A DNA stretch of 64,000 bases, from assembly GCA_037783415.1 (NCBI GenBank), contig JAZGTN010000005.1, positions 2,790,001 through 2,854,000 of the forward strand. Reading direction: 5' to 3'. Shown piece after piece: positions 33,876 through 47,000 of the stretch (position 1 is its first letter; every line of letters begins with the position of its first letter). The translations under genes and the position numbers were made by a program. This DNA is from Leptasterias polaris. Lineage: Eukaryota; Echinodermata; Asteroidea; Forcipulatida; Asteriidae. The notes below the pieces were generated by a model that saw only the letters and a program-made list of their open reading frames with translations, ran no database searches and was not told the DNA's origin.

Positions 33876-34883
33876 TATCGTAGGACGCCCTGTATTCAGG
33901 GCGTCCCTGAAATCGAGGCAAATCTTTTACCTCTCTGCGCACGATGTAAACAGTCCCTAGATACAATTTTTGTGGTTTGACTTGCCAAGCAAAGAGTCTC
34001 CTCTCATTTGACCAAAACTTAGAAACATGTAAGGCTCCACTGGTTTAGTTGCACTTGTAAATGCAAAAAGTTGTGGTATTTTAGGCATTTCTGCAAGGTA
34101 CAAAAATATGTCATACTGTCGGGGCCATAAAAAAAAAAATCCCACCGAAAAAGTTTCATCAAACACTTTTTCAATTCACAATTCACGATGATCACATCAT
34201 GTGACTGAACATTCTGCTGAGCATTCTGGGGGAAAAAATACAGAGGCTTAAAGAAGCCACGTGCCTTATATCATTTTCTAATAGTCTGGATAATGGTTTT
34301 TTTGTAACACTCTATCATTTTTGTTATTAATATTAAAATTTAAACATCAGCTTTGTGATTCGATTATCACTGTTTATTTATATGCTTTATTATAAATGTT
34401 AAGAAACATAAAAAGACACAAAACTAAATAAAAATAAGATTTGAAAGCCAAGAATTATTTACATTTTTTTTTTTTTTTTTTTTTTTTAGTTTTTGAAAAA
34501 TACCATGGTTATTTTTAAAACTAAATACAAAATATGTTAATAAAATGAAGAGAACTGCTGGCTATAGAGTCATACACTAAGTCTCACAGAACACTTGTAG
34601 TCACTGCAGATGTTTCTTCCACGTATGGCTTCACCCGGACACCATACTTTCTTGTTTGCATCGAAAACAGGTCAAACTCAAAACAAATGGGACGCTATTG
34701 AAGTCATCGAAGATCGGTGCGTGGTGTGAAAGTTTCAATGTCCATCACGTTTTAATATATGTTTGCATATTTCTTATAAACAAAAGAAGGTAATTAGGGC
34801 ATCAGTTGATTATGGAATATTTTATTTTTTTTTCAATTCAAAGAAAAAGGCATACTACATCGAAAACCGGACAGGGGAGGATA
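33876..34883. mobile_element. ~1 kb repeat, copy B (uninterrupted)
   Basis: It starts with a 10-bp hairpin ggacgccctg-tatt-cagggcgtcc and ends at aaccggacaggggaggata. It matches copy A (28559-31188) with that copy's insertion absent, and copy C (58055-58900), which lacks about 180 internal bases. No reading frame is shared between copies, so it is probably non-coding. It ends about 200 bases before the first RING coding exon. Confidence 0.7.
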
Positions 34884-35097
34884 CAATGCACAGTCTATTT
34901 AATTAATATTAATAATAATATGTAACATTTTGTATTATTCCTGTGATTTATGGCAGCATTGAAATAAATGTTTGAATTATCCAAAAGGATATATTACCCA
35001 AAATATCTTCATGATTATTCATGGTCTACTATGGTTTAATTTCTGTTACATTTACAGTTCATGTTTCATTGTTTGTGTTTTTGTTTCAGACCGCTCA

Positions 35098-38000
35098 ATG
35101 AGCACTGGCTCAAACATGGCGATGTTCTCAGTAGCCGCACAACAAGCAGACTCAGATGATTGCTTAAAGTGTTCGATCTGCCTTGAGGTGTTCTGCAAAC
35201 CAGTTGCAATCAGTTGTGAACATGTGTAAGTTATGACATCATAAGCTCAAACAGCGCCCTCACTGAGGTTTTAAAGAGGACCTATCAATCACTTATCATT
35301 GGCTGAGTGGGAAAGTTGTGCATGGCGTGTATGTATTGTACGTTTCCATTGTTTGACCTTGGTGATTGCGGCCTATGCAAAGGTCAATTACAGCGATACA
35401 ACAAAGGGCATTGTTTTCATTTGATAATTTGAGGCTCCTCTCTTATATGCCTTCAGAGTATTCACAAACAAAAGGTTTTGTTTCCAAATAATATCTTTTA
35501 ACGCAATTACTCTTCAGTTATACCAAATTTATTTGGTTGTGAGAGGATTACAAATGAGAATATATTATTATTATTAAAATGTGACCTGTCGTGGCCGAAG
35601 GAATAAGAACACTAGACTCGAGCTAAGATGGCGTTTCTGATCGGCAGAGTCCAGGTCGGTACACTTGTGTCCTTAGGCAAGACACTTTAAAACCATTATT
35701 GCTGCGCCCTTCGGATGAGACGTAAAGTAGTAGGTCCTGTGTGTTGTGTAAGGGGTGTAGGGGTGTAGTGGTGTAATGCACGTAAAAGAACCCAGTGTAC
35801 TTGTAGTAAATAGAATGGGTTTGCCGCGGTGTTCCTTGTTTGATTGGCAGCATATTGCGTTACAGCACCTTGTAAACCATTACATGGTGCTATAAAGGAA
35901 AAACTCTTAGGTTAAGTAAAACGAAACTTTTAGCGTCCGGATTCCTGAAAAAAAAAGGAAGCGGGAAGGGCTTTTTATGAAGTAATTTTTTAATTTTCAA
36001 GATGGCCGCCATTCTTTTTAGAATGTCAAACAACCATTTGATTTTCCACTGTTCAACGCACAACATTCAAAGAGACGTGCTAGCTATAGATGCTTACAGT
36101 GGTTTTATTTTCTCAATAATAGTTTCTTCAGTATCAAAAACCCTGATGTAGCTCACTTTTAAAAGAAAAAATGTAAATGTGTTCAACTGAACGATCGTTT
36201 TTAACATGGGAACTGGCACAGGCTAAGTCTGACTTGCAAGTATTTTATTTTCTGATGTCAGTACACATTTTTAGTTTTTTAATCTCATTTTGAATTGGTA
36301 AACAAATAATAATAATCCATGCGGCCCCCAAAAAGGAAGCAGGCGATAAAGCTAAACATGTAATTATTTTACTTTGCCTTGCCTTATACTTCAAAACGTA
36401 GGTCCGCATACCTTGCAGGAAAAATACTGACCGCTTTGAGACGCCAGTCAGGTCTGAAAAAGCGCTATCTAAAAGTGCTACGTATTATTATAATTAATAT
36501 TAATCAATAATGGTAGGACATTCCATAACATGTTTGGTGGTTTGTCTGGGACCCTACGGCCATTGGGAGAATCAAGAGTTATGATTAATATCGAAACTAC
36601 CATCTGGAAATAATAGGGCTCCATGAATTATAGAACACATCTCTCCGATGGGATAAAAGCTGTAGGTCTTGCACATTGTGTAATGTCTGCAAATTGCTCT
36701 TAAAAGTTCTTGTCAAGGGAGTGGACTTTCCCTGGGCCCAATTTCATAGAGCTGCTTTAAAAGCAGCAAATATTGGTCAACAAATTTCTGCTAAGTATAA
36801 ATGAGCATGATACCAGCCACAAATCGTATGTGTCGAAGGCTATTTTAGTTGGTAACATTATTCTGGTAAGCATAATTTTTATACACTTGGGTACTTTTTG
36901 TGCATAAGTGGCTCTAAGAAACTTGGCCCTGGCATAAAGCGCCAACCCTGAGCATGTTTTGATGCACAGTGGGTAAATATTTCTTGTGGAGTTTGCACAG
37001 TATGAATATTTTTTGTTAAATCATGTCTTATTCTATTCCTTTTTTAAAGGTTCTGTGAGGAATGTCTATCACCATATTTAGAAATCTCCTCACCAAATTG
37101 TCCCCTGTGTAGAAAGGTCTTTGACCCTAAGAAGAAGGTCAAAGCAAAAAACGTTGAAAAGCAGATTGCATCGGCAAAGACGACATGCACCGGCTGCAAG
37201 AAAAAGGTAGAGTGCAATTTCATAGTTACTCACATGGGTATCAGAAATATAGCTATATTGATGATTGAAATCAAAGTTCTTCAAGTGGTCATTCTGATTG
37301 CTAGGATCCAGAAAGTTTGTTCCGGTCAAGCGTCATCCTCACTCTCTAAAAAAAAAGATTTGAGCTCTCTCTCGCTCACCCTCATCTTCATTTCTCTAGA
37401 ACTATGTACCGATCCGTTAGCGCCACCCTCATACTTTAAACAAATTGTCATAGTAAACATTTTTAAGAGCGGAGCTCTACAACTGTGGATATCAACCCTT
37501 TAACAACCTTAATAACTCTCTTTCTTTTATACAGATGTCTTTGTCTAAAATCAGAAATCACGCACTCAGTTGCTCCAAACTCGAAACTAACACATCCGAT
37601 TCCGCAGCAAAGTTTCGACCTGTAGCTGCAACCTCACATAAACCTCCCAGGTAATTTGTAAGGATAGAAATTAATCTGTGCGTATACCTTGTGTCTCTCT
37701 ATCAGCTAAAATACTTCTTTGGGGCAGTCGGTTTATTCTTTGATATTTTATTGTAAAATGTTTTTCTTCCTTTGTTTTTTGTTTCAGCGACGTTCCAAAC
37801 AGAGCCACGTTCCAGTGTCCTCTTTGCGGTGTGAAAAACCTTGATAGCAACGACTTAAACAGACATTGTAACAAGGAGCATAATGAGAATACTGCCTCTG
37901 TTGTCTGCCCCATATGTGCCTCCATGCCCTGGGGCGATGCTAACTACCGCAGCAGTAACTTCATCCAGCACTTAAATCTTCGCCATAAATTTGAGTATCA

Positions 38001-41000
38001 CACCTATGTGGTGAGTGCAAGACTTTCTCAATGTGAGGCCATATTCGAATTGGCGGCTACGGTTCCAGCTATGACTGTTACTAAGGACGTGGTCAAGCTG
38101 TAGACATAGCTGTGGCCGCCAACTCGAACATGGTGTAAAGGATCTGTGACTCTAATTATGTGGATTGATGTGGTGGAGCACCGTCTTCAAGCTCTGTCAA
38201 AAAGTGGGTTCGAATCCCCACCTAGGCCCAACTTTATAAAGCATGTAAGCACAAACCTTTGATAAGCACATATAGACAAATATTGCTTAGCAGAATCTGG
38301 TTACCAGCCAAAATTCCATAAAGTTTACACTGTTTTGACTGGTGCCCCACTCATTTTTTGCTTAGAATAGAAATTTCCTAAGCAGTTTATTTTGCTTAAC
38401 AGCTTTATGAAATTGGGCCCTGGTAGTTCACAATGCTCGTTTCCTTATCCAAATTGTTTCTGACCATAATAAGTCCTGTGTACCAAGATGGGTAGTGCAT
38501 ATAAAAGAGCCCAGGACACTTTTCGTTGTAGATAACCTCTTTCCCACTGTAGGTCGCGGCTAGCCCGTCTTTTCTGCATATATTTTTATGGTGAATGTTA
38601 CACATTATTTTCAATCCCATACAATTTGTTATATGTGTGACCCTCGGAATGAATAGAGGCTGATACGGCAATCAAGATTTCCTTTAGATGATTTATTTGG
38701 TCCTGTTGGGTGAAAAGCGAAACATGTCTTAACCGGTCTTCGGCCCAAAACAGAATCAATATATACAAAATAATAAATATATCAAACTACTATAAAATAT
38801 CGAACACCGAAATAATTAAGTAATCCTGCGGTTCGCGCCAAAACTAAGACGCGACCGCCATCTTGGATTAAATGCAAAATAACGAGGGAATCTAACAATA
38901 TAAGTTAAATCCCAACCTTCAAATCAGTGGTTTTATATATGGGTTTTCCTCAATGGCACGATGCTCATTAAATTAAGAAATTACTTAGAATAAACTCCAG
39001 ATAATATAGCCTCATCGCAAGTCAGCAATAAGCTGACATCAGACAGCAACCAAATATCCACTTACAAGTCAAATGTAATCTAAGAAAATGAGACTTAAGG
39101 ATATTACTTACTGAGTGGCAATTAATCTAAGTTGTATTAAATATGAAACGTTAAATAAGATATAAAAAGATCATTACCTGTTGGGTGAAAAGCGAAACAT
39201 GTCTTAACCGGTCTTCGGCCCAAAACAGAATGATCTTTAGCGGGGCGCGGGGAGCCACCTGAGGGCGCTTGCCAAGACATTCCAAGAAATGATTACGTAA
39301 TAGTTAAATTTAAAGTAGGGGGTTTACTTCGCAACCGTCACATTATTCCCCCTTTGAGAAAATGTTGTCCTCAACATTTCTCTACATCCTTAACATTTCT
39401 CAAAAATCCTCAACATTTCTCTACATCCTCAACATTTACAGGATTATGCATTAACTTTGTACAGAAAAATTAACTTAACACATTTACTGCCTTAGTAAAC
39501 AAATGGAAGAAAATCAGTGTTCATAAAAGAACACAATTAGAAATCCTTGAAATCTCTAAACAGTGTCTTTTTCTACTATTCAGAAATTGTTGAACACGTT
39601 AAGTGTACATACAAACTTCAATTTTATGATGAAGTCGCTATAAAAAATAAAAAATACAAGTTATCTTTCTTCGCATACTTGTTTTCAGTAGCCAAACAAA
39701 TTTCTTCACTTGTTACGGCAGTTGTAATAAACCATAATATCATAAGTCAATATTTACAATGCATTTCGACTAGGGAAATTTAGGTTGGACTGTGTTCTTG
39801 CAGAAGGAGTCTGAAACACACTTTCTTTCGAGTTTCAGCCATCTTTGGATCCTTCCACTTTTCGAACAGTACTCGTCCACGGTTAAGCTTAGACTGATTT
39901 GACTGATTTTGGACTCTGTGTTGTTTTGTTTGTCCAAAGTGGTCATAATTCAGTCTGTTGACGGGCAGTCTGAGTCTAGTTGGCCTTTGGCTTGGGGGTG
40001 AGAGGTAAGATATAGAGCTCTCTGTGTTGTTGGTTTCATCCGAACTTTCAGTTGTGCTGACTGGGGTTAGTGATGGATGTGAAGAAGATGTGCTTACTCT
40101 ATTCTCTGGAATAAGCAATGGAGGTGATAATGACGGAGATGAAGTACTGAAGTATTCTGGTCGCACATTTATTGTGACTGGGGCGAGTTCTGGGGGTGAT
40201 AATGAAGGAGAAGGTATGTGATGTGTTGTTTCCACAGGTAAGAAGGCGATGTCAATCTCCTCATCGTCACTAGAACTTCTTTCATTTCCTGATGGGTGTT
40301 TTGATGACTCTTGTTCATCTTCCTGTGCTGTTTGTCTGTCTGCTCCGTTCACATGCGTTGCTTCCTCTTGTATGTTGTCAACGTCAATCGGGAGAAACAT
40401 ACAAGGGGTCAGCAAATTTCTGTGGATGGTCCTTTCTTTACCATCGCCGAGAGAACGGACAGTGTAGACAGGGACGTCTAAGTGTTTAGAGATGACAATG
40501 TAAGGTTGCGGTTCCCATCGGTCTGCTAGTTTACTTGTTCCAATGAGGTGTTTGTTCTGAATGAGTACTCTGTCACCAATTTGGAGAGGAGCTGTGTGTG
40601 TACCTCTGTCGTATAAGCGTTTTTGTTTTGCCTTTGCTTGTTTGACGAGATCACTTGCCTTTTTATAGGCGAACTGAAGTCTTCCTCTGAGTTGCGCTAT
40701 GTATTCTTCGTAAGATGTTGTATCTTCTTCGTTTGCTTTCAGACCAAACATCAGATCTACTGGTAAATTTGGGTGTCGACCAAACATGAGGTAGAATGGG
40801 GCGTATCCGGTAGAGTCATGACGAGTTGAATTGTAGGCATGAGTCATTACACCTACAAATTGTTTCCAGTTTTTCTTTTGCTCAGTTTCCAGAGTTCCAA
40901 GCATATTCAGAAGTGTGTGGTTGAACCGTTCAGTAAGACCATTTCCTTGAGGATGATAGGGAGTGGTCCTACTCTTTTTGATGCCTGAGATTTTGCAGAG

Positions 41001-44000
41001 CTCTCGGATAAGCTGACTTTCGAAGTTTCTACCTTGGTCGGCATGTAGTCGGACTGGAAAACCATAGTGTTGGATTATGTTTTCCCAAAGAACTTTAGCA
41101 ACTGTGTCTGCTTTCTGATCTCGGGTCGGAAATGCTTGTGCATACTTGGTAAAATGGTCTGTTACGACAAGTATGTTTTCAAAACCTCCTTTACTTCGCT
41201 CCAGCTTGAGATAGTCAATACATAGCAGCTCCATTGGTTCTTTGGTGTTGATGTTGACCAGGGGTACTCTAGTTTTCGAGGATGGGGTTTTTCTGAGGCA
41301 GCATCTTTTACAGCGTTCGCACCATTCCTTTACATCTTGTGCCATCTTGGGCCAAAAGAAACGGTTCCTCACCATATCAAGTGTTCTTTCATACCCAAGA
41401 TGACCAAAGTCATCGTGAAGGTGTTTCATTACTGTGCCCTTGTACTGTTGTGGTAGAACTAGTTGTTGAGTTGATGTCCCATCTTGTTTTTGTATCACTC
41501 TGTGCAATACACCATCTCTCATGTGAAGCTTGTGCCATTGCTTCAAGTGAAGAAGACAACCATAGAGTTCCCGAGTCCTTTCTACTTGGGTCGGTTTCCT
41601 TCCCTTCTCCAAATAGTATAGAGTTCTGGAAATATCAGGATCTGTCCTTTGAGCTGACACAAGTTCCTTATGAGACACTCGAGGTAATTCATTGGCAGAG
41701 AGTTGTGTTTGGCTCTGTACTGTTTCTTCACATCTAGCTGTTGTAGGTTCCATGAATGGGAGAGATACAAGTGGTTGGCTGTTACAGATTGCTTGAACGA
41801 TATGTGGCGGAATAGTGATTGCATCTGTCTGGAAGGAGAGAGAGCTTCTTGGGTTGTCACTGTGTGGTTTTCGAGAGAGTGCATCTGCTGCTGCATTGTT
41901 TTTGCCAGGCTTGTATTTAATAGTGAAGTTAAACTGAGATAAGGATGCAACCCATCTCTGACCAGTGGCATCAAGTTTGGCGGATGTTGTGACATATAGG
42001 AGTGGGTTGTTATCCGTCATTACAGTAAACTCGTTGCCAATGAGGTAGTCTCGTAGTTTATCTGTTATAGCCCACTTCATTGCTAGGAACTCCAATTTGT
42101 GTGCAGGGTAGCGAGATTCAGCTGGTTTTAGACCTCTGCTGATGTAGGCAATTACCCTTTCTCTTCCATTCTGCACTTGACTGAGTACTGCTCCAAGTCC
42201 TACACCTGATGCATCTGTTTGAAGGAGAAAGGGAAGTTCATAGTCGGCGTATGCGAGAATTGGTGGCGATGTCAATTGATGTTTTAGTTGATCCATTGCT
42301 CTCTGGCAATCTTCCGTCCATATGAATTCTACTGATGGAGACTTCTTTCTTGTTCCTCTTCTCTTGCGCTTTGGATCACCGGATGTGAGGTTGTAGAGCG
42401 GTGCAGCCGTGTGTGAGTATGCTTTGATGAATCTTCTATAGTATCCTGTGAAGCCCAAGAAACTTCGTACCTCCTTACGATTTGTAGGGGTTGGCCAGTT
42501 TGACACTTGTCTGGTTTTTTCTGGATCAGTGGCGATACCTTTGCCTGAAACAACATGTCCAAGGTATTTCACTTCCTCTTGCAACAGGTTGCACTTTGAC
42601 GGTTTGAGTTTTAGACCATGATCTCTGAGGCAGGAGAACACTTGGCCGAGGCGTTCGATGTGCTCTTCAAAGTTGGCTGAGAAAACGATGATATCATCAA
42701 GGTAGAGGAGGCATGTGACATAGTTTTGTTCTCCAAGGCAGGCCATCATGAGACGTTGAAATGTCGCAGGGGCGTTTGATAGCCCGAATGGCATCCTGTT
42801 ACATTCAAACAATCCCATGGGAGTTGTAAAAGCTGTTTTGGGGATGTCTTTTTCTTCCATCTGCACTTGCCAATAGCCTGATGTCAAATCTAATGTAGTG
42901 AACAGACGGGCTTTACCGAGGGCATCTAAAGCTTCTTCGATTCGAGGAAGAGGATATGCATCTCGAACTGTCCTACTATTCAGCTGACGATAGTCGATGC
43001 ATATACGCAGGGAGCCGTCTTTCTTGTGCACTATCACGATTGGAGAGGCATAAGGACTCTTACTCCGGCGGATGGCACCTGCTTCCTCCATTCCCTTAAG
43101 ATGATCTTTAACGGCTTGATACTTGGTAGCTGGAATTCTGCGATAAGGGAGTCTAAATGGGTGTTCGTCTATAAGTGGGATGCTATGTTTGATAGTTGAG
43201 GTACAGCCAAAGTCAAGCGAGTTAGACGAAAACACATCCAAGTACTTTTGAAGAAGATTGTCTAGCTGTGTCTTCTGTGTCTTGTTCTCAAGTTTCGATT
43301 TGGATAAGTCAAGATTTGGAATGATGGTAGGCACTGCGTCTGTGGCTGTTGCACTTCTAACATTTGCGGTAGATGGAGAGTTTTGAGGTTGCTGTTCTTG
43401 GACAGGTACATTGTCAACACGTAATATAGATGACAGTTGAGCTATTTTGCTGTTTCTTTTGATGACAATTGGTTTAGCTGAGATATTACACAATCTAACT
43501 GGTACTCGGCAATTTGGACCAACGTCTGCGACTAAGTTGCTAACCTTCAGACATGAAGAGCTTTGTGGGAAGTTCTCAACAACAGCAGTGTATGGAAAAC
43601 CTTGGTTAGGAGGTGCCTGACAGATTATGTCTTCTTCTTTTCCCGGTGGTATCACACGAGCATAGCGACCAATGTACTTCGCATAACCGATAGAACCACA
43701 CTGATCTCCGGGTTCCGAGTTGATGGTGTTGCTGAACGCTGCATGCCATGCTGGATTCTCTGTCTGGAGTTGTTTCATGTAATTGACGCCTCTCTTTATC
43801 TGTTGATCTCTTTTTGAAGTTCTGATCACGTTTGTGCCTATCAGAATTGGAACATCTCTTCGGTACTTATCTGTTGGTACAACAAAGGCTGGAACGTCTT
43901 CGTAGACAACATCCATGATCGTGAGGGATACAGGAACGACGCCTAGATAAGGTACTTTGTGACCACTAGCACCTTCGATGGAAACTTGTGCAGAGGAGAG

Positions 44001-47000
44001 AGCAATGTTTTTAAGTTTAGGGTGCTGTTTCCATAAGTCCTCCGTTATTGAAGTTATCTGTGAACCAGAATCGATTAGAGCTCTGTAACTGTAGTCGTCG
44101 ATCTTCACAATATCTTCATTATTGGGACCAATAAGTTCTTGATGACTGGGTCTTGTACTAGCATGTTGAGTTATTGAAGGAGACTTCCATGACATTTCGT
44201 TTGAAGAAGAACATTTTGGGCTGATTACTTCTTGGTCTCCGACGGCTTGCCCTCTGGCCGTGGGCCTTGCTGGTTTAAAGGAGTCCTTCTACATCCTCTG
44301 GCGATGTGCCCCTCCTGACCGCATTTGTGGCAAATGAAAACACGTTGATTGAGTGGCGGTTCGTCTTTCTTCCAATGTTGATTTCTGTTGTGTGACGTAG
44401 TGGTAGTGATCTTTTCAACCTTCTGTGCTAGTTGGCGGACTGTTAATATAAGGTCTTCCAGCACTTCACGATCAGTGTTGGGCTGCATGCTTTTATAAGT
44501 AGGTGAATTCCTTTCGTATTTCATTTCATCAGCTGAATTTGAGGGAGACATTGAAGGAGATTGTTGCTTGAAGGGCACTGAAGGAGATTGTTGGTAGACT
44601 TGAGGACGAAATTGTTGAGTCTGTTGAGACTGAATCTTTGCTCCTGTCTTCAGAGCTGCTGCCATTCTAGCCTCTCTTTCTAGTTGTCGCAACTCAACCT
44701 GAAGCTCTCTAAATGTCATTTCTCTTGGTCGCATAGGTGCTAGTCTTTGGGTGACCTTTTCATCTTTTACACCTCTCATAAACTGCTGCGTGAGCATGCT
44801 GTTCCTATTTTGGATTGGATGTCTTTGACCAGATCTTTCTTCAATTGTCCTCAGTGTCGCTTCAAGTTCAACGGCGTATATACTTGGTTGCTCGTTTGGG
44901 AGTCTCATACGCTCGTAGAAGTTTGCTAGAGGATCACCAGTCATCAGAACATCTCCAAATTGGGCCTTCAATTCTGTAAAAGCTTGAGTAGGTGTTTGTT
45001 GTTCTTTTGGTAGATTAAGGACGAGTTTTCTTGCTGCTCCTCCTAGGTACCTGACTATGGTCGAAAACTGCATGTCAACTGGCATTGAAGTTGTCTCGAT
45101 TAGGTACTTGACGTCTCGTACCCAATCCTCAATGGCGATAGTTGAACCTTGTTCACGCCCAGTGAAAATTGGTACAGATTTTACTTGGTGTGATGGAAGT
45201 AGACGATTGTGAGACAGCGAAGATCGGAGTTCAGTATCAGGTCTGCTTTGATTCTGTGGTGTAAGCAAGGGAAAACTTGCTGAAGAAGAATTTCTTCTCG
45301 AGGCTGGTTGTGGAGGGTGATGGAGATCCACAGGCGGGTGACGAGACAAACTGTGAGACAGTCGGCGCTCCATTTGCTCAAGTTGAGACAGCATCTGGTT
45401 ACTACTAAGCGGTTGGTTATTGTGGAGTTCCCCTCGTGGAGTGGAAGAATGTTGTCGAGTTTCATATCTATGCCTTGGTCGGGTGTCTTCCAAAGGGTTG
45501 TGTAGAGGTTGGCGTCTTGGTCGTCGATGTGTGGTTGAGGTTGGTGAAAGAAAATTCTCATCGGGTACAGCTCTCCTTGGGGTAGCCATTCTTGTTTGAA
45601 AAAGACAATCTATACTTGCAAGAACACAGTCCAAGAGATTGATAATACAAAAGCAAAAATACAAAAGTAAGTGTACAATGCAATATTCAAAATAATCGAG
45701 CAAGTGTATTCCAAAAGTTTGTGTTAACTGATTACACCTGATAACACCTAAATTGTGGCGTTTTTGTTTTTGTTTTTCCAAACCAACCAATATAAATCAC
45801 TGTAATAGAAGTCGGTTTTCAAACTGTTCTTTTCAGAGAGAGAAAACAAAAATAACGAATAAATCTTTCGTCACACACTCTTTTGAATTACCCCCAAAAT
45901 GCCTATCAATTGAAATGCGAAAGACCAGTAGCACTTCGGCAATGCGCTTGTAACTGACACACTTAATGCGATTAGAGTTAAATGCAGTCCCAATAAAGGC
46001 TTGACAATAGAAGTTGCAACAGTAGCTATGCTGAATGACTGGAATTTCCTGAACAATCAGTGGGCGTGGGAGTTTTATTGTGTGTTCAGTTACTGTGGAA
46101 TGTTACACAGCTTTGTCCAACAATTCAGTTATGCTGATCGGAACTGAATAATCTGCCTGGAAAAACATTCGATTTGGGCTGGAGAATGTTCTATCCGCAA
46201 TCGTATAATATGTAAATAGATCAGCAGAAATCGTTCTTTTCCAACTTGATCCTAATGTTCAATATTTAAGTTGATAAAGTCACTTTTTGTTGGTGTGGAC
46301 AGTGGTTCTAGTCATATCATACCGTTGCTTAACTGATGTCGTCGTTCCTATTCATGTTCACGGTGAAGTCGAAGAACCCGGGCCACTCAAGGCTCGTCGG
46401 GTGGGCCGGGGAAATGTATCACTCTGCCGGATTGTTGGCAGCCACTGGATGGTCGCTGGGGTGTACTTTTCAGGTGAAGTGGTGAAGGGTAGTACACGAA
46501 TTTCTTCATCAGGGGATGGGTATTGCTGGTGTGCCGTTAAGGTGTGCCTTTGGTGTGCCTCTATACCGGATCTTCCACCAATGTGACCCTCGGAATGAAT
46601 AGAGGCTGATACGGCAATCAAGATTTCCTTTAGATGATTTATTTGGTCCTGTTGGGTGAAAAGCGAAACATGTCTTAACCGGTCTTCGGCCCAAAACAGA
46701 ATCAATATATACAAAATAATAAATATATCAAACTACTATAAAATATCGAACACCGAAATAATTAAGTAATCCTGCGGTTCGCGCCAAAACTAAGACGCGA
46801 CCGCCATCTTGGATTAAATGCAAAATAACGAGGGAATCTAACAATATAAGTTAAATCCCAACCTTCAAATCAGTGGTTTTATATATGGGTTTTCCTCAAT
46901 GGCACGATGCTCATTAAATTAAGAAATTACTTAGAATAAACTCCAGATAATATAGCCTCATCGCAAGTCAGCAATAAGCTGACATCAGACAGCAACCAAA

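Noticed and set aside
38702..38756. Hammerhead ribozyme in the Gypsy LTR (ctgttggg...gcgaaacatgtc)
   Set aside because: The order of parts is suggestive, but the essential CUGANGA box is CUGUUGG, so it would not be active.
40024..43817. Several + strand open frames opposite pol
   Set aside because: They are mirror frames of the intact Gypsy pol and encode no recognisable domain.
45590..45790. N-terminal extension of Gag (hydrophobic [14 protein letters not shown] segment)
   Set aside because: It starts at a non-ATG codon; the ATG at 45589 gives a normal Gag start.
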